Assembly: GCA_012719955.1 (NCBI GenBank)
Contig: JAAXZI010000251.1
Location: 1 to 54,305, forward strand
Direction of reading: 5' to 3'
Length of the DNA stretch: 54,305 nucleotides
Source: Phycisphaerae bacterium
Lineage (GTDB): Bacteria; Planctomycetota; Phycisphaerae; UBA1845; PWPN01
Each line of letters begins with the position of its first letter. The stretch's first letter is position 1. Shown piece after piece: positions 11,890-20,855 of the stretch. The notes beneath the pieces were generated by a model. The model worked only from the letters and a program-made list of their open reading frames with translations. It ran no database searches and had not been told where the DNA came from. The position numbers and the translations under genes are program-made.

Positions 11890-12518
11890 GCAACGGTGAC
11901 GAGGAAAAAGTTGTCATTCCAACGGAGGAAGAGGTGGCTCGCTACGGCGGGAACCAGGCCGGCGGGGCGGGTGATGGCGAGCCGGCCGGGGCGGAGCCGG
12001 CCCAGGCGGAGACGACTGAATCAGCGCCCGAGGTTCGCTCACCGGAAGTGGAATGGAAGGAAATCGCCCTGCGTGCCCGCGCGGAGCTGAGCAATTACCA
12101 GAAGCGGGCGGAGAAAGATCGGGCCGAGGCCATTCGCTATGCGAACGGCGGCCTGGTCAAGGATCTTCTGCCGGTCCTGGATGATCTCGAGCGCGTGATC
12201 CAGAGCGCGGAAGAGACCCCCGAAGCGAGCGCCAAGGCGGTGGTGGAAGGTGTAAAGCTTATCCTGGATATGTTCCGTAAGGTTCTGCGGCAGTACAACG
12301 TGGAAGCAATTCCGGCCGAGGGGGAACTGTTTGATCCGCAGGTTCACGAGGCCATGATGGAGCGGCCCTCCGATCATGCCGAGCGGGTGGTCTTGCAGGA
12401 ACTGAGCAAAGGCTACAAACTGCACGATCGCGTGCTCCGGCCGTCCAAGGTGATCGTGTCCAAGCCGATGCCTGCCGCGGAAGCGGCGGAAAGCGAGTCG
12501 GCGGAGGGCGAGGGCTGA
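11886..12518 (+). CDS. grpE: Nucleotide exchange factor GrpE
   Basis: A 210-residue GrpE, which releases ADP from DnaK. An acidic low-complexity N-terminus (about 55 residues) precedes the long paired helix ([18 protein letters not shown]) and the beta-wing domain ([33 protein letters not shown]). Length is normal. It overlaps dnaJ by four bases. The tail after the wing is Ala/Glu-rich. Confidence 0.95.
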   Translation: MSNGDEEKVVIPTEEEVARYGGNQAGGAGDGEPAGAEPAQAETTESAPEVRSPEVEWKEIALRARAELSNYQKRAEKDRAEAIRYANGGLVKDLLPVLDDLERVIQSAEETPEASAKAVVEGVKLILDMFRKVLRQYNVEAIPAEGELFDPQVHEAMMERPSDHAERVVLQELSKGYKLHDRVLRPSKVIVSKPMPAAEAAESESAEGEG

Positions 12519-12595
12519 ATGCAACCGTGTAATACAACCTTATGGCGTCGATTCGGGCGGGGAATGACGGCGGGGGAGCGAAACGAGGAACGTGT

Positions 12596-12886
12596 ATGCC
12601 GACGTATGATTACGAGTGCAGTGCGTGTGGTCACAAGTACGAGTTGTTCCAGTCCATTAAAGCCGAGCCGGAGAAGAAGTGTCCGGCCTGTGGAAAGAAC
12701 ACGGCCAAGCGTCTGATCGGGGCGGGCGGCACGATCATCTTCCGGGGGCCGGGCTTCTACGTGACCGACTACCGCAGCGAGAGCTACAAGAAAGCGGCCA
12801 AGGCGGACGCCGAAGCGGCTTCGGCGGCCAGGAAGGAAAAGACCGAATCCAAGCCCGCCGGAACCAGCAGCGGCGGCGCCAAGTAG
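12596..12886 (+). CDS. FmdB-family zinc-ribbon protein
   Basis: A 96-residue protein whose first 45 residues are the FmdB zinc ribbon: MPTYDYECSACGH and KKCPACGKNTAKRLIG carry two CxxC pairs. The remainder is Lys/Ala/Ser-rich and probably disordered. I start at 12596 because MPTYDYEC is the family's usual N-terminus and GAGGAA lies six bases upstream; the frame is open further up. Family members are described as putative regulatory proteins; the actual role is unknown. It sits in the dnaJ-grpE unit, 77 bases after grpE. Confidence 0.88.
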   Translation: MPTYDYECSACGHKYELFQSIKAEPEKKCPACGKNTAKRLIGAGGTIIFRGPGFYVTDYRSESYKKAAKADAEAASAARKEKTESKPAGTSSGGAK

Positions 12887-12921
12887 CGCGGTCAACAACC
12901 CGCGATGCGGAGCTTCCGCAC

Positions 12922-13131
12922 ATGCCCACGCTGGAATGCCCTACCTGTCGAGCGAAAGTGAGCTACCGGGAGCTGGCCGAGGTTCCGTATCGTCCGTTTT
13001 GCAGCCGGCGATGCAAGCTGATCGATCTCGGCCGCTGGTTGAACGAGGAATACCGCATCTCGGAAGAGCTTCCTCCCGAGTTGGAGGATGAGGCTCCGGA
13101 ACGGCGTCTTCCGCCCGACGCGGAAGGCTGA
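12922..13131 (+). CDS. yacG: YacG-like DNA gyrase inhibitor / zinc-binding protein
   Basis: A 69-residue protein beginning MPTLECPTCRAKVSY. CPTC and FCSRRCKLIDLGRWLNEEYRI form the four-cysteine YacG zinc finger; the C-terminal tail is acidic, as in other members. E. coli YacG binds GyrB and inhibits supercoiling; that activity is transferred by homology only. It lies 35 bases after the FmdB gene and is the last plus-strand gene before a convergent oxidoreductase gene. Confidence 0.86.
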   Translation: MPTLECPTCRAKVSYRELAEVPYRPFCSRRCKLIDLGRWLNEEYRISEELPPELEDEAPERRLPPDAEG

Positions 13132-13144
13132 GGCTGCCGGGGGC

Positions 13145-14290
13145 CTACTCCTTCTTTGGGCTTTTCACGTTCACGACGGCCCTGGGTCGCGACCTGCCGC
13201 CGGCGGTGATTTTCTGCCCGGCGGTGGGGCGTTCCTGCTTTTCGAACGGTTCGAGCCGTACGGGCTGGCCCGTCTGGGCGGAGCGGTAGATGGCTTCGAT
13301 CACGCGCACGTCAGCCCAGCCTTCCTCGCCGGAGGGCTCGGGGTCCCTGTCGGTTCGGATGCAATCGGAGAAGTAGGCCAGCTCGGCCGCGAACTGATCG
13401 CGTTGCTTGAAGGATTTCTGCCGCGTTCGCTGGTTGACGGTGAGGTATTGCACCAGCGGGTACTGGTAATCGTAAGCCGGCTCGAGGCGCAGGTCGCCCT
13501 TGGTGCCCACGATGCGGTAGGCGGAGACGGCTGAGGCGCCGAAACTGGTTACGAAGGTGGCCAGCCGTTCACGCGGGAAGCGCAGCATCGCGCCGGTCAT
13601 CTCATCCACTTCGCGGAAGCGTTCGTCGCCGGGGTTGGCGCTGAAGGCGAAGACCTCGTACGGCTCATCCTGGAAGAGATAGCGGGCGGCGTTGATACAG
13701 TACACGCCGATATCGTAGATCGTGCCTCCGCCCCGCTCGCGCTGGACGCGGATATTGTCCGGGTCGCCGACCTGGAAGCTGAAGACGGAGTTGAACAGGC
13801 GCAGCTCGCCGAGCTTGCCGGACTGGGCTATTTCGATCGCCTGGAGGTTGGCCGGCTCGAAGTGCAGGCGGTAGGCGATCATGAGCTTTACGTTACCCTC
13901 GCGACAGGCTTGGATCATCTGGCGGCACTGATCCGAGGTAACCGCCATGGGTTTTTCGCAGAGCACGTGAATGCCCGCCCGGGCCGCGCGGATGCTGTAC
14001 TCCGCGTGCATGTCGTTGGGCAGGGTGATGAACACCGCATCGATTTCGCCGGAACGAAGGCATTCGTCGTACTGTTCATAGGAGTACAGGCGTTCAACCT
14101 TGTATTTCCTGCCCAGCTTCTTGAGCTTGGCCGGATCGCCGGAAACCAGCGCGGTCAGTGTGGAGTTCTTTCTGGCGTTCAGAAACGCGGGCAGCACAGC
14201 GGTCTGGGCGATGTGGCCCAGGCCCACGAGGGCATAGCGAATTTTCCGCGTTTTTGAGGATTTCGACACATCTTCTTCAAGAAAGCACAT
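13145..14290 (-). CDS. Gfo/Idh/MocA-family NAD(P)-dependent oxidoreductase
   Basis: A 381-residue cytoplasmic sugar or polyol dehydrogenase-like protein. The Rossmann nucleotide-binding motif VGLGHIAQ lies near residue 23, the conserved EKP motif (HVLCEKPMAV) near 110, and the C-terminal alpha/beta domain contains GGGTIYDIGVY, with the DxGxY element typical of this family. Substrate cannot be read from the sequence. AAAGGAATACCC precedes the ATG. The basic tail (SRPRAVVNVKSPKKE) is an addition. It ends 14 bases from the convergent yacG gene and may be cotranscribed with the FAD-Rieske gene 25 bases upstream. Confidence 0.93.
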   Translation of the reverse strand: MCFLEEDVSKSSKTRKIRYALVGLGHIAQTAVLPAFLNARKNSTLTALVSGDPAKLKKLGRKYKVERLYSYEQYDECLRSGEIDAVFITLPNDMHAEYSIRAARAGIHVLCEKPMAVTSDQCRQMIQACREGNVKLMIAYRLHFEPANLQAIEIAQSGKLGELRLFNSVFSFQVGDPDNIRVQRERGGGTIYDIGVYCINAARYLFQDEPYEVFAFSANPGDERFREVDEMTGAMLRFPRERLATFVTSFGASAVSAYRIVGTKGDLRLEPAYDYQYPLVQYLTVNQRTRQKSFKQRDQFAAELAYFSDCIRTDRDPEPSGEEGWADVRVIEAIYRSAQTGQPVRLEPFEKQERPTAGQKITAGGRSRPRAVVNVKSPKKE

Positions 14291-14315
14291 GGGTATTCCT
14301 TTCCAGGTTCAGGGT

Positions 14316-15926
14316 TTATCCCGGTTCCTGGCCGCCGCCGGAGGTTTCCGCCCGCTGAGGGGCCTCGGCCTCAGCAGGGCCCAGGCCGTAGATGGTCGGT
14401 CCGTTCAAAACGTTGCCATAGCCGTCGTATCGCGACCCGTGGCAGGGGCAGTCCCAGGTTTCCTCGGCCTCGTTCCAGCTCACGATACAGCCCAGGTGTG
14501 TGCACACGGCGTTGCGTTCGTGGACTCGGCCGGATGCGTCGCGATAGGCCGCAATGAGCTTGAGTCCGCGTCGGATGAGAGCGCCCTTGCCCGGAGGAAT
14601 TTCATCGACCGATTCGACCTCGCCCGGCTTGATCCAGTCGGCGTATTTCCAGGCCACGTTGAGGTTTTCACGGGCGAAATCGCCCGCGGCTCGGAGCGTT
14701 CTACGGGAGGGGTCGTAGATTTTCTCCCAGCGGTTGGGCCGGCCCAGGATCATGTCGGTCAGCAACATGCCGGCGATGGTGCCGTGGGTCATACCCATGC
14801 CGGAATCGCCGGTGGCAATATAGATGTTCGGATAGTCGCCGGGGTTGCGTCCGATGAAGGCCAGCCCGTCGATGGTCTCCATGACCTGCCCGGACCAGCG
14901 GAAGACCACCTGCGTGGCTTGCGGCCAGCGTTCCCGCCCCCAGCGTTCGAGGGCGTCCCATCGGCGGTCGAAGTCAGTGGCCTGGCCGGTCTTGTGATCC
15001 TCTCCACCGACGATGAGCACCTCGTGGGCGAGAGGTTGGCCGGCTTGTGCTTCGGTGCCGTGGACGCCGTCAGCCCGTTGAAGGCGGGCGTAGTGGTAGG
15101 GGTCGGACGTGTCCCAATAGAGGGCTCGTGAGATGCTGCCGGCGGGTACCAGGAGGCCGACCACATACGTTCGGTAGGGGGCCTGCTTGGTGTGGATGGT
15201 CAGCATGTCGTTGATCGGCGAATTGGTGGCGATGATCGCCGCCCCGGCAGTTACGGTGGGCCCCTGCTGCGTCTCGATCCTGGCCTGTGAGCCGCCTTTG
15301 ACCCCCTTGACCTGGGCGCGGGTGAAGATCCGGCCTCCGTTTCGTTCGATGGCCCGGATGAGGCCGGCCAGGTACTTGATGGGGTGGAACTGGCCCTGAC
15401 GGGGGAAGCGGAGGGCGGGGCCGGTGTTGAAATCGGGGATCGGCGCTCGCTCTACGCGTTCAACGCCCGCCAGGCCGGCGCGACGGGCGGCCTGAAGCTC
15501 TCGGTTCAACTCTTCGGTGGAACTGCCCGGCGGCACGAACAGATAACCGTCCACGCGTTCGAAATCGCAGTCGATTCCTTCCTCCGTACTGATTCGCTCG
15601 ATCTGGTCGATGGCCGCCCCATGGCTCTCCGCGGCCATGCGGGCGCCTTCCTGGCCGTGCAGCCGCTCGATCATGTGGAATCCGTCGTCGATGGCGTTGG
15701 ACAGGTGGGCGGTAGTCCGGCAGGTTTCTCCACCGGCAGGGATTCCGTCGTCGAGCACGACCACGGATTGGCCCTGTCGGGTCAGCAGGTAGGCGGTGGT
15801 CAGACCGGCTATGCCCGCGCCCACGATGCAGACGTCAGCCTGGAGGTCCTGCTCAAGTTCGCGAGGGACGGGTATATCGGCGGTGGCCATCCAGATGGAG
15901 ACAGAACGCCCGGAATCGCTCTTCAT
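14316..15926 (-). CDS. FAD-dependent oxidoreductase with C-terminal Rieske [2Fe-2S] domain
   Basis: A 536-residue protein. Residues about 30-400 are a DAO-type FAD domain with VCIVGAGIAGLTTAYLL as the dinucleotide-binding motif and YIATGDSGMGMTHG as the C-terminal FAD contact. The last ~110 residues are a Rieske domain with CTHLGC and CPCHGSRYD, supplying the two Cys and two His ligands of a [2Fe-2S] cluster. This two-domain oxidoreductase class is widespread but has no settled substrate. GGGGAGG lies upstream of the start. The neighbouring small KGG and basic proteins suggest a stress-response setting (inferred). Confidence 0.93.
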   Translation of the reverse strand: MKSDSGRSVSIWMATADIPVPRELEQDLQADVCIVGAGIAGLTTAYLLTRQGQSVVVLDDGIPAGGETCRTTAHLSNAIDDGFHMIERLHGQEGARMAAESHGAAIDQIERISTEEGIDCDFERVDGYLFVPPGSSTEELNRELQAARRAGLAGVERVERAPIPDFNTGPALRFPRQGQFHPIKYLAGLIRAIERNGGRIFTRAQVKGVKGGSQARIETQQGPTVTAGAAIIATNSPINDMLTIHTKQAPYRTYVVGLLVPAGSISRALYWDTSDPYHYARLQRADGVHGTEAQAGQPLAHEVLIVGGEDHKTGQATDFDRRWDALERWGRERWPQATQVVFRWSGQVMETIDGLAFIGRNPGDYPNIYIATGDSGMGMTHGTIAGMLLTDMILGRPNRWEKIYDPSRRTLRAAGDFARENLNVAWKYADWIKPGEVESVDEIPPGKGALIRRGLKLIAAYRDASGRVHERNAVCTHLGCIVSWNEAEETWDCPCHGSRYDGYGNVLNGPTIYGLGPAEAEAPQRAETSGGGQEPG

Positions 15927-16074
15927 GATCGGCCTCCCCGTGATATGGGAGAAAGGAGGGTTGAGCGGTCGCCGTCAGACACCGATCAGGTGGGGCGTTG
16001 GGGATGCGGGCGAACGCATCGCGGGGGCAGGCCACGGTTGGTTGTGACCTGCCCCCACGGATGTGTCGGGAATG

Positions 16075-16260
16075 TCATTCCTGATCGAGGCTGATGTCCT
16101 CAACCGTTTCGATACTCTTTGCGCGGCGGCCCCGTTGACCGCGCGACTGCGTTTCCCGGGCCTCTTCAGTGCGGCGGCTCCGGGCCTTTTGCCCTTCGCC
16201 GCTGAGATTGCTTTTGTGGTTGTTCCTGCCTTTCTTGTCCCTGCGCTCACTGCGCGGCAT
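16075..16260 (-). CDS. Small highly basic protein of unknown function
   Basis: A 61-residue protein rich in Arg, Lys, Glu, Gln and Ser (MPRSERRDKKGRNNHKSN...), probably disordered, with an acidic C-terminal end (SIETVEDISLDQE). TAGGAG eight bases before the ATG is a good ribosome-binding site, which is the main reason to accept it. It lies between the KGG protein gene and the FAD-Rieske gene on the same strand. I do not recognise a family; nucleic-acid binding is possible from the charge. Confidence 0.55.
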   Translation of the reverse strand: MPRSERRDKKGRNNHKSNLSGEGQKARSRRTEEARETQSRGQRGRRAKSIETVEDISLDQE

Positions 16261-16400
16261 GGAAACGACTCCTACAGATGGGTTCTTTTCCTGTCAGTGT
16301 TCACCGGACCGCGCGTGCCCTGAAGCGGACGTCGAGCGTCGGTGAACCAGCCTGTATCCGGTTCAGGCAGCGCCAGGTGTCCGGACGCCGCGTCGCGTTC

Positions 16401-16688
16401 TCACTCGCCGCTTTCGGGAGCACGTGAGCCTGCGCCGGCGCCAGTCCCTTCCCCCTCACTGCCGCCTTCAGCGCTGGCCCTGCGGGCGCGGGCCGCCCGA
16501 GAGGCTTCGCCACCCTTGCGTCCGGCCTCGCGCGCCTCTTCCGGGGTAAATTCGTGCGCGGTGCCTTGGGCATGGGCGGCACGACCCCCTTCGCTGGCGA
16601 TTTGGCGCTGGCGCTCCGGGTCCATTCCGGCGAATCCACGGCCGCTTCGCCGGCCCCCTGATTCGCCGCCCTGGTTTTTCTCCGGCAT
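16401..16688 (-). CDS. KGG-repeat general stress protein (YciG-like)
   Basis: A 95-residue hydrophilic protein with two KGG-type motifs: GFAGMDPERQRQIASEGGRA and FTPEEAREAGRKGGEAS, the signature of the stress-induced KGG family (YciG, GsiB-like). The remainder is Gly/Ala/Glu-rich and disordered. In other bacteria these are general-stress or desiccation proteins of unknown mechanism. AAGGAG six bases ahead of the ATG supports the start. Probably the first gene of a minus-strand stress cluster. Confidence 0.88.
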   Translation of the reverse strand: MPEKNQGGESGGRRSGRGFAGMDPERQRQIASEGGRAAHAQGTAHEFTPEEAREAGRKGGEASRAARARRASAEGGSEGEGTGAGAGSRAPESGE

Positions 16689-17443
16689 GATCTTCTCCTT
16701 TTAATAAAGATCAGGTCGTGCCCGATTCACCATTTTGAAAAAATACAGCTCTTGGATCCGTGCCATCCGGCACGGACCCCCTGAGGCGCAGGACTCGGGC
16801 CCGGGCGTCTTGTGGCCCGCGACCATCCCCGTGAACTCAGCCCGCCTGGGTTTCGAGACTCGGGCCTGACTGGCTGGAAGGCTGCGGAAAAAGGCCGGCA
16901 GATCTTCAGCTTCGCCGGCCCTGGTATGTTCCAGGTTGAAGTTGCACTCTGCGTGAAGCTAAGCCTGGCTCCGCCTGCCCGCCCGCCGACCCGTCCTCAT
17001 GATTAGTCCGGGGAGTCTACGACCCTGTTGGCATGGGCGAATCTCCTGTCGGGAACCGGCAGCCCCCGCAACGGCCCAATTTCGCACCTGGCCGTTTCTG
17101 CCGACAGCCTTCCCTGCGCAGCCGGAGCGTACCCTTATCAAGGCCGTTGTGACAGACCTTGGCCGCTCGTGCTGCCGATTGATAGGTGGGCTGACTTGGA
17201 CGCTCGGAGATGCATCGTGCTTAAGTCGTCCGGGTGGGCCTCATGCACCTACTGTTTTTATGCACCCCATGCGGGCAAGGCAAGAATGACGGTGGCTTTC
17301 AAACCTGCGAAAAATGCAGTTCGCGCCGTCAGGTGGTGTGGCCCGCGGCCGTTGAACCTCAGCCATTCGGGTCCGACGCCCGCGCTGAAGCGGCAGGTCG
17401 AAAGGGATGAAGATATAATGGCTCCTTCTGGAGGAAATCGGCG
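16689..17443. other. 755-base intergenic gap between divergent genes
   Basis: Between the KGG gene (minus) and the thiamine-binding gene (plus). Several frames are open but have no ribosome-binding site or protein-like composition. It must hold divergent promoters; only a TATAAT near the right edge is convincing. Confidence 0.5.
17414..17419 (+). promoter_or_regulatory. Candidate -10 element of the thiamine-binding protein gene
   Basis: A perfect TATAAT 30 bases before the ATG at 17444. No good -35 hexamer sits 16-18 bases upstream, so the call rests on the -10 and its position. Transcription would begin near 17426. Confidence 0.4.
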
Positions 17444-17755
17444 ATGGCGATGCTGTTAGAGTTTTCCATGTACCCTTTGGGCAAGGGCGAATCCGTCGGC
17501 GAGCAGGTCGCGGCCAGCCTGGACATCATCGATCGCAGCGGCATTCCCTACCGGCTGAATGCCATGGGCACGGTCCTGGAAGGCGAGTGGGATGAGGTGA
17601 TGGGGGTGGTTAAGCAATGCCTGGATCAAATGAGCCGGACCTGCGACCGGGTGTCCTGCGTCATGAAAATGGATTGGCGCCGTGGGGCCACCGGCCGGCT
17701 GGAAGGCAAAATCGAGAGCGTAGAAAAGCGCGTTGGTCGGCCGTTGAAACGCTAG
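17444..17755 (+). CDS. MTH1187-family thiamine-binding protein
   Basis: A 103-residue protein of the MTH1187/YkoF-like thiamine-binding family, a ferredoxin-like fold that oligomerises and binds thiamine. LLEFSMYPLGKGESVGEQV, YRLNAMGTVLEGEWDEV and VSCVMKMDWRRG match the conserved strands, and length is normal. GGAGG precedes the first ATG; an in-frame ATG two codons later is an alternative. It is 35 bases upstream of the BtuF-like gene, so the two are probably cotranscribed. Confidence 0.88.
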   Translation: MAMLLEFSMYPLGKGESVGEQVAASLDIIDRSGIPYRLNAMGTVLEGEWDEVMGVVKQCLDQMSRTCDRVSCVMKMDWRRGATGRLEGKIESVEKRVGRPLKR

Positions 17756-17790
17756 ACGCGAAATGAAAGATCCGTCATGAAGGATGAAGG

Positions 17791-18798
17791 ATGAAGGTGA
17801 AGCGGGGTGTCCGGCCCAGACATCTTGTGGCGGGCGTGTGCGTTCTGGTGGCACTGACGTCCCTGACCCTCCGGATACGGGCGGGTCTGGCGCGGGATGC
17901 CCTCCCGGCGGCCATAGGGGCCAAGACGCCCGCGGGCTCGTGGACCCTGCCGGAACCTCGCGACTACGTGCTTTACCCCGAAGTTGCTCCGGGCGAAGAG
18001 GCCCACGGACCCGAACGGATCATCGCCCTGGCCCCCAGCGTCACAGAAACGGTATGTGCCCTGGGCCTGAAGGATCGGCTGGCCGGCCGGACCCAGTTCT
18101 GCCAGTATCCGCCAATCATCACATCCGTGCCGGTTGTCGGTGGCATCATGGATACCAACCTGGAAATGATCCGCGCCCTCGAACCGAACCTTGTGTTGAC
18201 CACTTTTAACAGCGGCGGTCTCAATCCCAAACTGGAAGCCCTGGGGCTCCGCCACGTGTCGGTTCCGCACGAGTCGCTCGAAGACGTATTTGTGGCGATT
18301 GAGCGCGCGGGTCGGTTTTGCGACCGGCCGGCGACCGCTCGTCAGCTTGCGGCCGCCATTCGGGCGGACCTCGAACGCCTCCAGCGGGCCGCTCGCGCCC
18401 TGCACGATCGCCCGTTGCGGGTGCTGATCGTGCTTGGTGAACTGCCCGTGCCGCCGGCTACCGTCTGGGTGGCCGGACCGGGATCATTCCTGGATGACCT
18501 GCTGCGAATGACCGGCCACCGCAATGCGGCCGCGGACATCCTGCAAACCGCCCATGGGGAGATTCCCTTGGAGCGTCTGGTTGTGCTGGATCCGGAGGTG
18601 ATCCTGACCTTTCCGACCGTCATGCCCACTCCAGAGGATATGAACGAACTCTACGGGAGCTGGTCGCGGGCGGGGGCCATGCAGGCCATCCAGCAAAGGC
18701 GCGTCCGGGCCGTAGGCGGCCCGGAATGGCTCAGTGCGGGGCCGAGGATCGCAGTGGGGCTGCATCGGCTTCTGTCAGCGCTGGCGGAATACAGGTGA
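17791..18798 (+). CDS. BtuF-like periplasmic cobalamin/iron-chelate binding protein
   Basis: A 335-residue ABC-type substrate-binding protein of the helical-backbone metal-receptor class. A basic N-terminus and one hydrophobic segment (HLVAGVCVLVALTSLTL) act as a signal or anchor. RIIALAPSVTETVCALGLKD, VVGGIMDTNLEMIRALEPNL and WVAGPGSFLDDLLRMTGHRN are typical of BtuF-type proteins. Cobalamin is the most likely ligand, but siderophores or haem bind the same fold. No permease or ATPase gene is adjacent, and no cobalamin riboswitch was seen. The start lies within a short GATGAAG tandem repeat that also supplies a ribosome-binding site. Confidence 0.82.
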   Translation: MKVKRGVRPRHLVAGVCVLVALTSLTLRIRAGLARDALPAAIGAKTPAGSWTLPEPRDYVLYPEVAPGEEAHGPERIIALAPSVTETVCALGLKDRLAGRTQFCQYPPIITSVPVVGGIMDTNLEMIRALEPNLVLTTFNSGGLNPKLEALGLRHVSVPHESLEDVFVAIERAGRFCDRPATARQLAAAIRADLERLQRAARALHDRPLRVLIVLGELPVPPATVWVAGPGSFLDDLLRMTGHRNAAADILQTAHGEIPLERLVVLDPEVILTFPTVMPTPEDMNELYGSWSRAGAMQAIQQRRVRAVGGPEWLSAGPRIAVGLHRLLSALAEYR

Positions 18799-19142
18799 GA
18801 CCGGCCACTCGAATGACTTGCGCCTGGGGCATTGAGGTGTTCTGGGAGTTGGTTTGGCCCCTTTGCTTGCCGTTGGCAGGATAGGGTGTTTGCCTGTGGA
18901 TTGGCAGGGCAGCCCCCAGATTTGACTCCCCGCCTATACTGCACTGCGTTTGGTTTCGTTCGGGTGCTGCCCTTGACGGGAATGGCCGGGTATGGCTAGA
19001 CTTCGGCCTTGCAACGGCTGAGGGGCCGCGGGCGAGCTAAATCGATTATTATTGACTGCGCTTCTGGGCGCAGAGGCGGAAGTGTTTTGCCTGCGTCAAG
19101 GCCTTAATTTTATCGGGCCTGTGTCGTGGCTCGGGAGACCTT
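18799..19142. other. 344-base gap ahead of the ATP synthase operon
   Basis: No gene seen. It should carry the operon promoter. A TATACT lies at 18935-18940 and a TTGACT at 19052-19057, but neither has a properly spaced partner, so no promoter is called. Confidence 0.4.
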
Positions 19143-19436
19143 ATGGTTGAGGCGAGACCACCCAAACCGACGCAGAGTGGGGCCTTGCGGCTGGCTGGCG
19201 CGGGGGTGGAGTTGGCTGGCACGGTGGCGGTAGCGTGCCTGCTGGGCTATTGGATTGACAATCGATTTGGTACCAGCCCGTGGGGGATCGTGATCCTCGC
19301 GGCGATCGGCGTGGTGGGGGGGCTTTACAATCTGGTTCGGCGAAGCGTTCACGAGATGCTCCGGTCGCCGAAACCACCCCGGCCGGGAGGCGGCCCCGAG
19401 GGGCCTCCGGCGGAGCGCGGACGGACGGACGTCTGA
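19143..19436 (+). CDS. AtpZ/AtpI-family F1Fo ATP synthase accessory protein
   Basis: A 97-residue protein with two membrane segments (LAGTVAVACLLGYWIDN and WGIVILAAIGVVGGLYNLV), matching the AtpZ (ATPase_gene1) family found at the head of many atp operons, where it has been linked to Fo assembly or Mg2+/Ca2+ handling. The C-terminus is Pro/Gly-rich. Its stop overlaps the next start (TGATG), so the two are coupled. Confidence 0.85.
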   Translation: MVEARPPKPTQSGALRLAGAGVELAGTVAVACLLGYWIDNRFGTSPWGIVILAAIGVVGGLYNLVRRSVHEMLRSPKPPRPGGGPEGPPAERGRTDV

Positions 19437-19858
19437 TGTCTTCTGGCGGTGATCGCAAGCGGGTGGTCTGGAAGCTCTGCCTGCTGCCCCTGGCGGGCTG
19501 GATGGTTCTGGCCCTCGGCGGTTACGTTCCAACGGAGCGACTGGCCGGAGCGGCAGGAGTTCGGGCGATGCTGCTGGGCCAGGGCCTGGTGGCACTGGTC
19601 GTCTTTGCGACCCTGTTGTCAGCCATGAGGAGGATGGTGGGGCGATCCCCGGTTGACGGCTTCAAGATCGCGTTGACGGCAGGAGTCGTTCGTTTTTTCG
19701 TGACGGTGCCTCTGTTGGCCGGTGTGGCCTGGGGGGGGCGCGTCCCGGTGATTGCCTTCCTGGTGTGGGCGGCGATCACGTACGTGGTGATGGTGATGCT
19801 GGAGGCGATTGCGTTGACCCTCTGGACCAACTACCTCGAGAGTGAAAAGCGATGCTGA
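19436..19858 (+). CDS. AtpI-like small membrane protein of the ATP synthase operon
   Basis: A 140-residue protein with four predicted membrane segments (for example LCLLPLAGWMVLALGGYV, ALVVFATLLSAM, FVTVPLLAGVAWGG, AAITYVVMVMLEAIALTLW). Position and topology fit subunit I / AtpI, which helps assemble the c-ring, though identity by sequence is weak. The ATG at 19436 overlaps the previous stop; the end overlaps the atpB start. Confidence 0.75.
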   Translation: MSSGGDRKRVVWKLCLLPLAGWMVLALGGYVPTERLAGAAGVRAMLLGQGLVALVVFATLLSAMRRMVGRSPVDGFKIALTAGVVRFFVTVPLLAGVAWGGRVPVIAFLVWAAITYVVMVMLEAIALTLWTNYLESEKRC

Positions 19859-20775
19859 TGAATGTGCTGGCCGCGGGCAATCCGTTGACCCACGTGGTAG
19901 ATCACGCGTGGATCCGGCGCGGGGATTTCACCCTGCTTTCCAACCACATCATTATCATGCTGGTAGCGGCCGTCCTGACCATGGTGCTGGTTCCCCTGTG
20001 TCTGCGGGTGCCGCAGACTGCCGATGAGGTCGAGCGTCTCACGCCCCGTGGCAAGCGGAATTTTATGGAGGTGATCTGCGAGTTTCTGCGTGATTTCGTG
20101 GCCAGGCCCAACCTCGGGCCGCACACGGACGCGTTCATGCCCTACGTCTGGACGGTCTTTTTCTTCATCCTGATGAACAACCTGCTGGGCCTGCTTCCCC
20201 TGGAGCCTTTGACCAAGCCGGTGGTGAAGGCCCTGACGGGGATCGATCACGGCATTTACGGCACGCCGACGGGCAATATCTGGGTAACGGGCACGCTGGC
20301 GGCCACCACGCTGATCATGATCGTCTTCAACGGTCTGCGGACCAACGGCCTTGGCTACGTGAAGCATTTTTTCATGGGGCCGTTTCCGATCAACCTCCTG
20401 ATCGCGGTACTGGAAGTCATCGGCCTGTTTGCGAAATCGTTCGCACTGGCTATTCGTCTCTTCGCCAACATGATGGCCGGCCACATTCTGCTGGCGGTGC
20501 TGCTGATGTTCATCGCCATGGCCTTCAGTGCCGGGGCCCTGCTGGGAGTGGTGGTGGCGGTGCCGGTGGTGCTGGGCAGCGTGGCCATCAACATGCTTGA
20601 GCTGTTCGTCGCGTTCCTCCAGGCGTTCATCTTTACCTTCCTGAGCTGCGTGTTTATTGGCCAGGCGGTGAACATCCATCACGAAGAGGAGCATCACGAG
20701 CACCACGGTGAGGAGGCCGGCCCGGCCCATGCGGCCGGCCACGGTCACGAGAAAGAGCCGACGCCGGCGCACTAA
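19852..20775 (+). CDS. atpB: ATP synthase Fo subunit a
   Basis: A 307-residue polytopic membrane protein forming the proton half-channels. The essential arginine lies in SFALAIRLFANMMAGH, the diagnostic motif, and the last helix (LFVAFLQAFIFTFLSCVFIG) is typical. After it comes an extra, very His/Glu-rich tail of about 35 residues (NIHHEEEHHEHHGEEAG...) not present in the E. coli protein. It starts within the end of the upstream gene; an ATG two codons later is also possible. Confidence 0.96.
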   Translation: MLMNVLAAGNPLTHVVDHAWIRRGDFTLLSNHIIIMLVAAVLTMVLVPLCLRVPQTADEVERLTPRGKRNFMEVICEFLRDFVARPNLGPHTDAFMPYVWTVFFFILMNNLLGLLPLEPLTKPVVKALTGIDHGIYGTPTGNIWVTGTLAATTLIMIVFNGLRTNGLGYVKHFFMGPFPINLLIAVLEVIGLFAKSFALAIRLFANMMAGHILLAVLLMFIAMAFSAGALLGVVVAVPVVLGSVAINMLELFVAFLQAFIFTFLSCVFIGQAVNIHHEEEHHEHHGEEAGPAHAAGHGHEKEPTPAH

Positions 20776-20855
20776 AGAGACGGCGGGTTCGGATGATAGA
20801 TCGCGGATGAGGAGAGCCGTCCATCGGCGAAACAGAAAGTCGCTGATCGGCGAAG

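Noticed and set aside
16999..17459. Plus-strand frames in the 16.7-17.4 kb gap
   Set aside because: Cys/Pro/Arg-rich translations with no ribosome-binding site or domain; they overlap the start of the thiamine-binding gene.
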